DNA of 64,000 bases from contig CANLPZ010000002.1 of the NCBI GenBank assembly GCA_947493145.1, positions 124,001 through 188,000 of the forward strand, read 5' to 3'. Below are positions 37,405 through 46,200 of the stretch, piece after piece. A program made the position numbers and the translations under genes. The DNA comes from an uncultured Paracoccaceae bacterium. Its GTDB lineage: Bacteria > Pseudomonadota > Alphaproteobacteria > Rhodobacterales > Rhodobacteraceae. Positions within the stretch are counted from its first letter, which is position 1. Every line of letters begins with the position of its first letter. The notes under the pieces were generated by a model. The model was not told the DNA's origin. It did not search any database and saw only the letters and a program-made list of their open reading frames with translations.

Positions 37405-39178
37405 CTTGGAGATCCTTGCGGTTGCGCCAGATTATTCGTGGTAAAAGCAGTGCGATGGCGAAAGGAAGCAACGCCATGCCGGTTTGTGCAATACTATAAA
37501 CCCCGATTGCCCGACGATCGCCGCCGGATGCAAGTGCCACCGCCTCTGTGGTCAGCGATTGTACGCGACCAGCGCCGATAAGAAGAGTCGGCAAATATTG
37601 CCCAACGGACACCGCAAAGCCAACGGCAAATGCTGTTAGGGTCGGGGCCAAAACCATGGGCATTCGAACACGCCAAAAGACGTAGTTTTCACTTGCTCCT
37701 AACGAGGCGCCTACAGTTGCATATCGCCGGTCCCAAGCCCGAAATGGATCGCTGAGTGATAAGTAGACATATGGCAGCACGAAAATTGTGTGTCCCAGCA
37801 CGACCACAGCCCATCCCCCCGTAAGGTTCAGCGTCAACATCCAAGTTTGCAGACCTGGAAGAAAGGCCGTTTGTGGTACCAACAAGGGTATATATAGGGT
37901 CCAGATCGCCACTGACGTTTGGCGCAGGTTGAACCGGTGTTCGGCCTCTAAACAGGCGAGCGTTAGGGTGATTGCGATAAACGTTGCGCTGAGCGCGATT
38001 GAAATCGTTGTTAGGCTTGTGCCGATCAAACTGTCCCAATGGCGGACCCAGTTTTTCATCCCAAACCCGTTTGGCAAAATATCTGGAAATCCCCAAAATC
38101 CAGCAAAGCTCCATACAATCAAGCCGATCAAACCTGCGATTACCGCAAGACTGGTTGCGACACCTAAAGCGACACTCGCTGGTCGCAGGAATTTTAGGGC
38201 TTGTCCGCGACTGCCTGTGAAAATCCACCGGTTGCCGATTGCAGCGGCGGTTTTTTCAACAGCAATCCAAATTGCCAAGGCCGACAAAACCAACCCAAGT
38301 TGAACAATAGCGCCCGCAGCGGCACGCAGGCGCAGGGATAAATCTGGGTCGTTCATCCACCGTACAATTTGAACCGATAACGTCGATGGCGTGTTCGGTC
38401 CAAGAATGACAGCCACATCAACGACGGACATCGAAAAGACCAGAACCACCAAAATTGGCAGTCTGATTTGTGCATATAGTCGCGGGAAAATGGTTTTGAT
38501 CCATGCCGCTTCGCGTGAATAGCCCATGCTTTTGGACAAAGTAATTGCACGGTTCACATTTAATTGAGGCAAGGCCGCAAGCGACATCAGCAATAAGAAT
38601 GGGACTTCTTTGACCACAAGCCCTGCGATTAACGACATGCCTTGCGGGTCGTTCAGTATGAGCAAATCCGGTGGACGGTCCCAGCCCGTCAACCAAGGTG
38701 AAAAGGCGCGTGAGATCCAGCCCGAAGGAGAGATCAAAAACGCAAGCCCAAATGCAGCAGCCGCGTGGGGGACGGACAATAGCGGCGATAATAATCGGCG
38801 AATGATGTTAAACAGGACCGTGCCTTGGAGGCTGGCGAGGATCAGCACAGTGATCAGGATTGACAGTATCGTAGCGGCGAACCCCGTCGTCAAAGATACG
38901 CCGATCGACCGCGAAAAACCGGCCCAAGCGAAAAGATCGCGAAAAACGGTAAGCGAAAATTCTGATGCGCCAACGGCAGGCAGGTATCCAAACGCTGGGG
39001 CCAGCGTCCCAATGAAACCGGCCAAAACGGGCCCGATCATGACCAAGATGACAAGCGCGGGCAAAAGCCGCAATAAAGACGCGCCCTGTCGCAAGGGCAG
39101 GGCGCGGTCAGATTTATATGTTGTCGAAGATGACAAGTGTTTAGCGCTTATTCGGACACACCATAGCGGCCCACCCAA
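37397..39178 (-). CDS. ynjC: YnjC-like ABC transporter permease (two fused permease halves)
   Basis: The 593-residue membrane protein contains two BPD_transp_1-type halves (EAA loops around SMGYSREAAWIKTIFP and SLGASENYVFWRVRMP) and about twelve membrane helices. This fused layout is the YnjC type rather than separate permeases. The 5' end overlaps the ynjB gene by 31 bases if the ATG at 39178 is used; a TTG at 39136 just after the ynjB stop is the alternative. It is co-transcribed with ynjB upstream and ynjD downstream. Family strong, substrate unknown. Confidence 0.85.
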   Translation of the reverse strand: MGGPLWCVRISAKHLSSSTTYKSDRALPLRQGASLLRLLPALVILVMIGPVLAGFIGTLAPAFGYLPAVGASEFSLTVFRDLFAWAGFSRSIGVSLTTGFAATILSILITVLILASLQGTVLFNIIRRLLSPLLSVPHAAAAFGLAFLISPSGWISRAFSPWLTGWDRPPDLLILNDPQGMSLIAGLVVKEVPFLLLMSLAALPQLNVNRAITLSKSMGYSREAAWIKTIFPRLYAQIRLPILVVLVFSMSVVDVAVILGPNTPSTLSVQIVRWMNDPDLSLRLRAAAGAIVQLGLVLSALAIWIAVEKTAAAIGNRWIFTGSRGQALKFLRPASVALGVATSLAVIAGLIGLIVWSFAGFWGFPDILPNGFGMKNWVRHWDSLIGTSLTTISIALSATFIAITLTLACLEAEHRFNLRQTSVAIWTLYIPLLVPQTAFLPGLQTWMLTLNLTGGWAVVVLGHTIFVLPYVYLSLSDPFRAWDRRYATVGASLGASENYVFWRVRMPMVLAPTLTAFAVGFAVSVGQYLPTLLIGAGRVQSLTTEAVALASGGDRRAIGVYSIAQTGMALLPFAIALLLPRIIWRNRKDLQDE

Positions 39179-40350
39179 TCGTCAGCCACGCGTGTCATCC
39201 ATGATGGATGCGGTTCCGCCAACGCTGTTCCCAATTCGGCTGGTGTCAGTGTGGCAATGCCCAAGTCAATGCTGTCGAACACTGATTTTTCCTCGGCACT
39301 GATTTTGGTCATGTCCAAAACAGTTCCATAGCCAAGGTTTTGTGGATCAAGCGCGCGGGCTTGTGCCTCTGGCGACATCAGGAAGTTGGCAACAACCATT
39401 GCGCCTTCTTTTGAACCGGAATTGTAAGGGATCGCGACAAAGGAGGCATTCCCGATTGTACCGTCTTCCAACACAAAGGTGCGAACGCTGTCTGGAATTT
39501 CACCATTTTCGATCGCGGTGGACGCGGCGCCTGGGCTGAATGAAATTGCAAGATCGATTTCGTTATCAGCGATCAACTGCATCTGCGTTGCGCCAGTTTG
39601 TGGATATGCACGACCTTCGCGCCACAAGGTTGGTGTTAGCTCGTCAATGAACGCCCAAAGCGGGGCCGTCACATCGTCATAGTTTGCGTCATCAACAGGG
39701 GACAACAACACAGCTGGGTCTTCGACCAAACCATAAAGCGCTTGTTTCAAAAACGTGGTGCCCAAGAAATCAGGTGGTTGTGGGTATGTAAAACGACCTG
39801 GATTGTTTGCGGACCATTCTAAAAGAGCCTGCATATTTGCGACCGTGTCCGGCATATCGGCTGTGTCATGCATAAACACCATTTGCGCCATGGCCCAAGG
39901 GCTTTCATAGCCTTCGGTTGGGACGGTGAAATCGGTCTGAACCGTTTTGCCATCCACATCAACGACTTGCCAGTTTGGCAAGCTTTCAGCGAAAGGTCCG
40001 AACAACAAATCGTTCTCTTTCATCGACGCAAAGTTTGCACCGTTAATCCAGATCATGTCGACAGCGCCGTCTGTATCGGTTCCAGCTGATTTTTCAGCGA
40101 CAACGCGGCCAACGGCGTCGGCGGTGGATGACAATTTAACATGCTCGAGGATCACGCCGTGATCTTCCGCGACGCGTTTTCCAACCCAAGCGATAAAATC
40201 GTTCGTGGTCGTTGATCCGCCCCAAGCGTTCCAATAAACGGTCTGGCCCTCCGCCGCGTTTAAAACGGCGTCCCAATCGGCGGGATCAGTGTCGGCAAGT
40301 GCAGGGAAGGCCAAAAAGCTGGCGGTCACTGCGCCCAAAACGTATTTCAT
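39148..40350 (-). CDS. ynjB: YnjB-like periplasmic substrate-binding protein
   Basis: The 400-residue protein begins with a signal peptide (MKYVLGAVTASFLAFPALA). The mature sequence has the solute-binding fold with VYWNAWGGSTTTNDFIAWVG, the typical YnjB start, and VDMIWINGANFASMKENDLLFGPF. AGGAG upstream supports the ATG at 40350; the ORF also has an ATG at 40383. The gene is 7 bp after the YnjF-like gene. It would deliver an unknown ligand to the YnjC permease. In E. coli the orthologous operon is ynjABCDEF, so the retained order is informative. Confidence 0.88.
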   Translation of the reverse strand: MKYVLGAVTASFLAFPALADTDPADWDAVLNAAEGQTVYWNAWGGSTTTNDFIAWVGKRVAEDHGVILEHVKLSSTADAVGRVVAEKSAGTDTDGAVDMIWINGANFASMKENDLLFGPFAESLPNWQVVDVDGKTVQTDFTVPTEGYESPWAMAQMVFMHDTADMPDTVANMQALLEWSANNPGRFTYPQPPDFLGTTFLKQALYGLVEDPAVLLSPVDDANYDDVTAPLWAFIDELTPTLWREGRAYPQTGATQMQLIADNEIDLAISFSPGAASTAIENGEIPDSVRTFVLEDGTIGNASFVAIPYNSGSKEGAMVVANFLMSPEAQARALDPQNLGYGTVLDMTKISAEEKSVFDSIDLGIATLTPAELGTALAEPHPSWMTRVADDWVGRYGVSE

Positions 40351-40357
40351 AGTTAGT

Positions 40358-40996
40358 TCACTCCTGAGGGTTTTGTTGTTCAAGTTGGTGCGTTGTAAAC
40401 ACGCGGTGGGCCAGAGCGATCCGTGACGCTGCTGTCACAAAACACAATGTCCCAAAAATCCATGCGAGCAGGGCAAAAGAAGCCGGCCATAGACATAAAA
40501 TTACAAAAAAGCCGATCGTTTCGGCGCCTTCCAATATCCCGCCTGTAAAATACAGGTTCTTTTCGCCGCGCGCCGCGGTTTCCATATCGTGTTTTTCGGC
40601 CAATATCGAATATCCAAGAAAGCTCGCGCCGTTGAAATAGAAACTGGTCAGCAAAAACACACCGGCAACGGCATTTCGTGATGGATCGGACCAGACAAAG
40701 GCCATCGGAATTAAGCCGTAGAACAAAAAATCACAAACGATGTCGAGGTATCCCCCAAAATCGCTGCGCTGCGTTGCGCGTGCAACGGCACCATCCAGCC
40801 CATCCGCGATCCGGCTTAGCAAAATTAAAACCAATCCCGTACCATAAAGCCCTAGCGCGATTGAAACTGCGGCAAGGATACCAATACCCAAGCCGGCCAG
40901 AGTCACAGCATTCGCAGTCATACCCTTTCGCGCTATATAACGACCCAGCTGGTTCAGTGGCGGGTCTATCAAAGGTCTTATTTTCGCGTCTATCAT
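40358..40996 (-). CDS. ynjF: CDP-alcohol phosphatidyltransferase family protein (YnjF-like)
   Basis: The 212-residue integral membrane protein carries the CDP-alcohol phosphotransferase signature D-G-x2-A-R-x8-G-x3-D-x3-D, seen as DGLDGAVARATQRSDFGGYLDIVCDF. It has about five membrane helices. Such enzymes transfer a phosphatidyl or phospho-alcohol group from CDP-activated donors. YnjF of E. coli is of similar length and sits in the same gene cluster. The gene is first in the operon with ynjB, ynjC and ynjD, and its product may modify a lipid or alcohol linked to the transporter. Its substrate is unknown. Confidence 0.85.
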   Translation of the reverse strand: MIDAKIRPLIDPPLNQLGRYIARKGMTANAVTLAGLGIGILAAVSIALGLYGTGLVLILLSRIADGLDGAVARATQRSDFGGYLDIVCDFLFYGLIPMAFVWSDPSRNAVAGVFLLTSFYFNGASFLGYSILAEKHDMETAARGEKNLYFTGGILEGAETIGFFVILCLWPASFALLAWIFGTLCFVTAASRIALAHRVFTTHQLEQQNPQE

Positions 40997-41271
40997 GTCC
41001 CTGCTATCGAGAATGAGGTTGGTTTTGTCACCAGTTAAGTCCCGATTTTTACGTCAGATAACTGACTTGTGAAGCGACTTTAGGTTAATTTTGGCCACTT
41101 GAGTAAATTTGTACACATCCGACGCCATGCAATGTCGAAAACAATTCAAATGAGTCCGAAATGACACGGGTGCATGAAAGTCACGCAAAAGGTTAATAAA
41201 TTCTTTGCAACTGGCGAAGTTTCGCTTAGCCTGCGGTTATAAAAATAAAAAACTAAGGCAGGCTTTCGGAT

Positions 41272-42339
41272 ATGGGAACGGGCTTTCAAGGCACGTTCGT
41301 CATCTCTTGGTCGCAAACAGAATTGGATGGTCTATGGGCCGCGTCATTGCCAGCAGTGGCAGTGGGAGCAGCGTGGCGTTGGACCGGCGAAGCAGTACGG
41401 GTCGATGGCCCGTCTGATGTGTTGCGTCTGGGCACGGCGGACGGTGAAGAAGATATGCGTAAACGCGCGGCGATGGTCGTGCGCAGATTAGTTGGTGCAG
41501 TTCAAGAAAAACAAATCGATCTTGAGGAAATGGACGGCGACGAAGACCAGCTATTCGATCAGTTCTTTGAGGTCACGGACGGACGTTCGACGTGGATGGT
41601 GACAATGATCGGGACATCCAATCCCGAACGGCCATTGTTGATGTTTCACAATGACATCCCGCCAAAAGACAAGGGATTATGGGTCGTTCGTCATAATATC
41701 GATCCTGACGATCCCACACATAGTTCGCCGTTTGATCGCGGTGTGATTTGCTTCACACCCGGAACGATGATCCGGACGCCGGATGGCGCGCGGCCGGTCG
41801 AAGACTTGCGTGAAGGCGACAAAATCCAAACCAAAGACAACGGGGCTGAGGAAATCGCGTGGATTGGCGGGCGAACGGTTACCGGCGCACGTTTGCACGC
41901 GATGCCGCATCTGCGACCGATCCGGATGTTTGCGGGCGCGTTGAACAAAGATGTCCCCGACGCAGAACTGTTGGTGTCACCCGAACACCGAATATTGGTG
42001 CAGGGTCGTGTCGCGTTGGATTTGTTCAATACAGATGAAGTTTTGGTCGCGGCCAAGGATTTGGTCAATGGTCGGACTGTATATTCCGATCCATCTGTAC
42101 GGCAGGTGACTTATATTCATCTGGCATTGCCAAGTCATCAAATCGTGTTCGCCAATGGGATGGAAACCGAAAGCTTCCATCCGGCGTCGACATCTCTGCG
42201 CACTTTGGAAAACGAACAGCGCGATCGTCTGTTCGCAGCCTTTCCAGATGTGGCCGTGGACAGCGGCGAATACGGAGCCTACGCGCGCCGGACGCTCAGC
42301 CAGTCTGAGGCGGCAATTATGGGGCATAAGGTTGCTTAG
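41272..42339 (+). CDS. Hint (Hedgehog/intein) domain protein
   Basis: The 355-residue protein has an N-terminal region of about 150 residues, then a Hint_2 (PF13403) domain beginning with C in GVICFTPGTMIRTPDGARPV. EDLREGDKIQTKDNG and LVSPEHRILVQG are the conserved HINT blocks. The C-terminal region ends in LPSHQIVFANGMETESFHP with no terminal His-Asn pair, so protein splicing is unlikely. Such proteins are abundant in Rhodobacterales and their role is unknown. A strong terminator follows. The gene is divergent from the ynjF operon across 275 bp, which hold only A/T-rich promoter-like sequence. Confidence 0.85.
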   Translation: MGTGFQGTFVISWSQTELDGLWAASLPAVAVGAAWRWTGEAVRVDGPSDVLRLGTADGEEDMRKRAAMVVRRLVGAVQEKQIDLEEMDGDEDQLFDQFFEVTDGRSTWMVTMIGTSNPERPLLMFHNDIPPKDKGLWVVRHNIDPDDPTHSSPFDRGVICFTPGTMIRTPDGARPVEDLREGDKIQTKDNGAEEIAWIGGRTVTGARLHAMPHLRPIRMFAGALNKDVPDAELLVSPEHRILVQGRVALDLFNTDEVLVAAKDLVNGRTVYSDPSVRQVTYIHLALPSHQIVFANGMETESFHPASTSLRTLENEQRDRLFAAFPDVAVDSGEYGAYARRTLSQSEAAIMGHKVA

Positions 42340-42346
42340 AATTTGG

Positions 42347-42376
42347 TAAGGCGGTTTTTCACCCGCCTTATTTTTA
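42347..42376 (+). terminator. terminator of the Hint gene
   Basis: The arms TAAGGCGG and CCGCCTTA enclose an 8-nt loop, followed by TTTTTATTT. It is seven bases after the stop and is a classic intrinsic terminator. Confidence 0.9.
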
Positions 42377-42393
42377 TTTCTGAAGTTGGTTTT

Positions 42394-42561
42394 ATGGATT
42401 TTCTCAAACTACTAACAATGGCTTTCGCCATGCTTGGGCTCAAAGTTATTCAATTATTGATCCGGTTTTTAAAACTTGGTTTCCTTTGGGTATTTGCATT
42501 CTTAGCCATGCTAAGGATAATTTTCGGAGCGGTGAAAGATCAGCAACGCGACAAAGATTGA
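42394..42561 (+). CDS. small membrane peptide of unknown function
   Basis: This 55-residue ORF begins MDFLKLLTMAFAMLGLKVIQ, has two hydrophobic stretches and a charged end (KDQQRDKD). The ribosome-binding sequence is weak (AAGTTGG). It lies between the terminator of the Hint gene and the rpsD promoter. The sequence looks like a real membrane protein but I recognise no family, and it could be a chance ORF. Confidence 0.4.
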   Translation: MDFLKLLTMAFAMLGLKVIQLLIRFLKLGFLWVFAFLAMLRIIFGAVKDQQRDKD

Positions 42562-42582
42562 AGTCACGTGATACAACACCTG

Positions 42583-42610
42583 TTGACTCCTCCACTCACC
42601 CCTATATAAG
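42583..42610 (+). promoter_or_regulatory. rpsD promoter
   Basis: TTGACT at 42583 and TATAAG at 42605 are 16 bases apart, close to a sigma-70 promoter. The site is about 127 bp before the rpsD start and no other gene intervenes. Confidence 0.65.
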
Positions 42611-42619
42611 CCGCGCGTT

Positions 42620-42736
42620 GCCTCAATTCGGGGTGATATTGGTGTTGGTGGCCCCCGCAAGGGGATGCCTGTCGGCAAAGCCTAGGATGGCGGCGCAAAG
42701 GACAACGCCCTTCGTAACATTTGAAGGAGATCAGCC
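42620..42736 (+). promoter_or_regulatory. structured rpsD 5' leader
   Basis: The predicted leader carries short stems: GGCCCCC with GGGG around GCAA followed by GCC, and GCC with GGC around TGTC. It ends in GAAGGAG. S4 is a known translational regulator in other bacteria, so a leader binding site is possible but not shown here. Confidence 0.35.
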
Positions 42737-43357
42737 GTGACTAAACGTACGTCTGCCAAGTATAAAATTGACCGCCGCATGGGCGAAAACATCTGGGGTC
42801 GTCCTAAGTCCCCAGTGAACCGTCGTGAATATGGCCCGGGCCAGCACGGTCAGCGCCGTAAGGCAAAAATCTCAGATTTCGGTATCCAGCTACGCGCCAA
42901 GCAAAAGCTAAAAGGTTACTATGGTGATCTGACAGAGAAACAATTCCGTCGCATCTATGGCGAAGCTGAGCGCGTAAAAGGCGATACAGGTGAAAACCTA
43001 ATCGGTCTATTGGAACGCCGCTTGGACGCTGTTGTGTACCGCGCGAAATTCGTGGCAACTGTGTTTGCTGCGCGTCAGTTCGTGAACCACGGCCACGTCA
43101 AAGTGAACGGTAAAAAGGTAAACATCCCATCCTACCGCGTTAAAGAAGGTGACGTGATCGAAGTCCGTGATCGTTCAAAGCAATTGGCCGTTCTTATCGA
43201 AGCGACACAATTGGCTGAGCGTGATGTTCCTGACTACATCGATGCGGACCATTCAAAAATGACTGCAACATTTGTTCGCACACCATCACTTGGCGACGTG
43301 CCATACCCAGTGATGATGGAGCCGAACTTGGTGGTTGAATTCTACGCGAAGAACTAA
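42737..43357 (+). CDS. rpsD: 30S ribosomal protein S4
   Basis: S4 (206 residues) nucleates assembly of the small subunit by binding the 5' domain of 16S rRNA. The N-terminal [17 protein letters not shown] and [13 protein letters not shown] blocks, the central [20 protein letters not shown] and the S4 RNA-binding domain ([19 protein letters not shown] onward) are typical. The start is GTG, seven bases after GAAGGAG. It is monocistronic here with its own promoter and terminator, unlike the alpha operon position in E. coli. Confidence 0.98.
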   Translation: MTKRTSAKYKIDRRMGENIWGRPKSPVNRREYGPGQHGQRRKAKISDFGIQLRAKQKLKGYYGDLTEKQFRRIYGEAERVKGDTGENLIGLLERRLDAVVYRAKFVATVFAARQFVNHGHVKVNGKKVNIPSYRVKEGDVIEVRDRSKQLAVLIEATQLAERDVPDYIDADHSKMTATFVRTPSLGDVPYPVMMEPNLVVEFYAKN

Positions 43358-43379
43358 TCTTCGCCGAACCAGAATTTCC

Positions 43380-43410
43380 AAAGGCCGCCCAAATGGGCGG
43401 CCTTTTTCGT
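43380..43410 (+). terminator. rpsD terminator
   Basis: AAGGCCGCCCA and TGGGCGGCCTT form a long stem with a very short loop, followed by TTTTTCGTTTTT. It is a strong intrinsic terminator 23 bases after the stop. Confidence 0.92.
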
Positions 43411-43478
43411 TTTTACCGGTTTGCTGACTGGCAAAGCCAGAACACCCACCGTAAAAGATGGTTAAGAGGAGCAACGTC

Positions 43479-44564
43479 ATGACGTCAAAAATCACACCAC
43501 AGCCCGGGATAATGGATATCAGCCTTTATGTTGGCGGTGCGAGCCATGTGGACGGCCATGAAAACGTGCTCAAACTGTCGTCGAACGAAAACCTAAGCGG
43601 TCCGTCTGAAGCCGTGATGAAAGCCTTTTCGCTGTCAGCGCATGAATTGTTCAAATATCCGTCTACGGATCATGCGTCTTTGCGGGCCGCAATTGCAGAG
43701 GCCCATTCGCTTGATGCTGACCGGATTGTTTGCGGTGTTGGAAGCGACGAGATCATCACGTTTCTTTGCCAGTCTTTCGCAGGGCCGGGTGACGAGGTGA
43801 TCCACACGGAACACGGATTTTCCATGTACAAGATTTCGACGCTTGCGGCAGGTGCGACCCCTGTTGAAGTCGCTGAGCGTGATCGCGTTGTTGATGTTGA
43901 TGCGATCCTCGCGGCCTGCAACGAGAAAACCAAACTTGTATTTATTGCGAACCCTGCAAACCCAACTGGAACGATGATTGGGCCCGCCGATTTGGAAAAA
44001 CTGGCTGATGGGGTGCCAGAACACACGATTTTGGTCCTCGACGGGGCGTATGCCGAATTTGTGCATGGGTACGATGGCGGCGCATCATTGGTTGAAAGCC
44101 GCCACAACGTTGTCATGACACGCACCTTTTCCAAGCTATATGCGCTGGGCGGGCTTCGTATTGGGTGGGGCTATGCCCCACGCGCCATCATAGATGTTTT
44201 GAACCGTGTGCGCGGGCCATTTAATTTGTCTGGTCCGGCCTTGGTTGCGGCTGAGGCGGCCATCAAGGATGTTGTTTATGCCGAACGGGCGGTGGCGGAT
44301 AACACACGCAATCGCGCGTGGCTGGCGGAGGCGCTCGCTGAAATTGGGGTACCATCCGATGCGTCCTGTGCCAACTTTATCCTTGCAAGGTTCGCGTCAG
44401 AAGCTGAGGCAAACGCCTGTGACGATCACCTGAAATCCCAAGGAATTTTGGTGCGCCGTGTGGCTGGGTACAAATTGCCAAATTGTTTGCGGATTACAAT
44501 TGGGGACGAAGCTGCGTGTCGTCGGGTTGCTCATGCGGTCGGCCAATTCAAAGGGGTAAAATGA
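43479..44564 (+). CDS. hisC: histidinol-phosphate/aromatic aminotransferase
   Basis: The 361-residue class I/II PLP enzyme has the HisC features: [26 protein letters not shown]-type block ([13 protein letters not shown]), the DGAYAEF motif and the Schiff-base lysine in [15 protein letters not shown]. The ATG at 43479 has AGAGGAG eight bases upstream. The gene overlaps tyrA, so in this context it may transaminate prephenate or aromatic keto acids as well as histidinol phosphate. Several roseobacters have a second HisC beside tyrA. The family is certain, the physiological substrate is not. Confidence 0.93.
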   Translation: MTSKITPQPGIMDISLYVGGASHVDGHENVLKLSSNENLSGPSEAVMKAFSLSAHELFKYPSTDHASLRAAIAEAHSLDADRIVCGVGSDEIITFLCQSFAGPGDEVIHTEHGFSMYKISTLAAGATPVEVAERDRVVDVDAILAACNEKTKLVFIANPANPTGTMIGPADLEKLADGVPEHTILVLDGAYAEFVHGYDGGASLVESRHNVVMTRTFSKLYALGGLRIGWGYAPRAIIDVLNRVRGPFNLSGPALVAAEAAIKDVVYAERAVADNTRNRAWLAEALAEIGVPSDASCANFILARFASEAEANACDDHLKSQGILVRRVAGYKLPNCLRITIGDEAACRRVAHAVGQFKGVK

Positions 44565-45493
44565 TGGCTCAGATCTATGACCGTGTTGCGCTGATCGGGC
44601 TTGGGTTGATCGCATCCTCTATGGCTTGGGCAATGAAACGTGACGGGCTGGCTGGCGAAATTGTCGGCTTTGCGCGCAGTGCTGAAACACGAAACAAAGC
44701 GGCTGAATTGGGATTTGTTGATCGCGTCGCAAATAGCGCCGCAGAGGCGGTAAAAAACGCAGATTTGGTTGTCTTATGTGTACCTGTCGGGGCAATGGGC
44801 GCCGTGGCCGCCGAAATTGGCCCGCATCTTTCACAAGGGGCGACGGTAACAGATGTAGGTTCTGTAAAAGCGGCTGTCATCGATGCGGTTGGTCCGCATT
44901 TGCCGGACCACGTACATTTCGTTCCGGCACATCCTCTTGCAGGAACAGAACATTCGGGGCCGGAGGCAGGATTTGCGGAACTTTATGAAAATCGCTGGTG
45001 TTTGCTGGTTCCGGTCGCAGGTACGGATCCGACAGCCACGGGCCGTTTGCGCCGCTTGTGGGAAGCAATGGGTGCCAATGTCGACGAAATGGGTGCAGAA
45101 CATCATGATCTTGTACTTGGCGTTACAAGTCATGCGCCACATTTAATTGCGTACACGATGGTTGGTGTTGCCGATGATTTGCAACGCGTGACTGACAGCG
45201 AAGTCATCAATTATTCGGCTGCTGGTTTTCGCGATTTCACACGGATTGCGGCATCGGATCCAACGATGTGGCGTGATGTGTTTTTGAACAATAAATCGGC
45301 AACGTTGGAAATTTTGGGGCGCTTTACCGAAGAGCTTTTTGCACTGCAAAGGGCGATTAGAACCGGTGATGGCGATTTTTTACACGATTATTTTACGCGT
45401 ACGCGTGCGATCCGACGTGGTATTATCGAAGCAGGTCAAGACACAGCAGAGCCAAATTTTGGCCGTGGGGCCAAAGAGGAGGACGCGAGTTGA
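44561..45493 (+). CDS. tyrA: prephenate/arogenate (cyclohexadienyl) dehydrogenase
   Basis: This 310-residue enzyme makes the tyrosine precursor by NAD-dependent decarboxylation of prephenate or arogenate. Residues 1-165 form a Rossmann domain with [12 protein letters not shown] and [12 protein letters not shown]. The catalytic region has [18 protein letters not shown], with the histidine conserved in TyrA. A C-terminal helical domain ends at 310. The ATG at 44561 (or 44564) overlaps the hisC stop, showing coupling. Its stop overlaps the TTG start of the extensin-like gene, so the three genes may be co-translated. Confidence 0.94.
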   Translation: MMAQIYDRVALIGLGLIASSMAWAMKRDGLAGEIVGFARSAETRNKAAELGFVDRVANSAAEAVKNADLVVLCVPVGAMGAVAAEIGPHLSQGATVTDVGSVKAAVIDAVGPHLPDHVHFVPAHPLAGTEHSGPEAGFAELYENRWCLLVPVAGTDPTATGRLRRLWEAMGANVDEMGAEHHDLVLGVTSHAPHLIAYTMVGVADDLQRVTDSEVINYSAAGFRDFTRIAASDPTMWRDVFLNNKSATLEILGRFTEELFALQRAIRTGDGDFLHDYFTRTRAIRRGIIEAGQDTAEPNFGRGAKEEDAS

Positions 45494-46200
45494 TCAAAGC
45501 AATAGTTGTAAGTGCGATCTTGGGAGTCGCATCGGGAACCGCAGCGGCAGACTTGGTGCGCCCAACGGCGCGCCCTGTGTTGGCTGTGCCAACGAATTTG
45601 ATTGCATCATTCCGACCTGTTGAACGTCCTAAAGCGATTGAAAACCAAGCAATTCAAGTTATGGCGAAACGGGCGAAAGGCCTTGTTTGCGACAGCAAGA
45701 ACATTCAAGGCACAGTGATTGACGCCATTCCCGGTCGGATTGCGGGATGCGGCGTCGCACAGCCGATAAAGGTGCGCGCCGTTGCGGGTATCCCGCTAAG
45801 CACCGAGGCAATTATGGACTGCACGACCGCAAAAGCGATGGCGCGATGGGTCGACAATGGGGTTCTTCCGGCGTTCAAATCTTATAAAGGGGGGGTAACC
45901 GGTATTAATGTTGCCGCGCATTATTCGTGTCGAACACGGAACAACCAACCTGGTGCGAAAATTTCTGAACACGGCAAAGGGCGCGCCGTTGATGTGTCAG
46001 GATTCAAGATGGGCGACGGGTCAACCGTGACCGTTTTGAACGGATGGAACGCCAAAGGCGATGGCCGCCGTCTGCGAAAAGTACATAAAGCCGCATGCGG
46101 GCCGTTTGGAACAGTCTTAGGTCCAGATGCCGACCGGTATCACAAAGACCATTTTCATTTCGACACGGCACAATACCGCAGCGGATCATACTGTCGTTAA
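45490..46200 (+). CDS. extensin-like C-terminal domain protein, secreted
   Basis: The 236-residue protein has a signal peptide ([20 protein letters not shown]) and an extensin-like C-terminal domain (PF06904). The segment ISEHGKGRAVDVSGF and the end DRYHKDHFHFDTAQY carry histidine and aspartate residues typical of D-Ala-D-Ala-type zinc peptidases, so a peptidoglycan role is plausible. Several cysteines (VCDSKN, AGCGVA, DCTTAK, SCRTRN, ACGPFG, SYCR) probably form disulfides in the periplasm. The start is TTG overlapping the tyrA stop. Activity is not demonstrated. Confidence 0.85.
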   Translation: MIKAIVVSAILGVASGTAAADLVRPTARPVLAVPTNLIASFRPVERPKAIENQAIQVMAKRAKGLVCDSKNIQGTVIDAIPGRIAGCGVAQPIKVRAVAGIPLSTEAIMDCTTAKAMARWVDNGVLPAFKSYKGGVTGINVAAHYSCRTRNNQPGAKISEHGKGRAVDVSGFKMGDGSTVTVLNGWNAKGDGRRLRKVHKAACGPFGTVLGPDADRYHKDHFHFDTAQYRSGSYCR

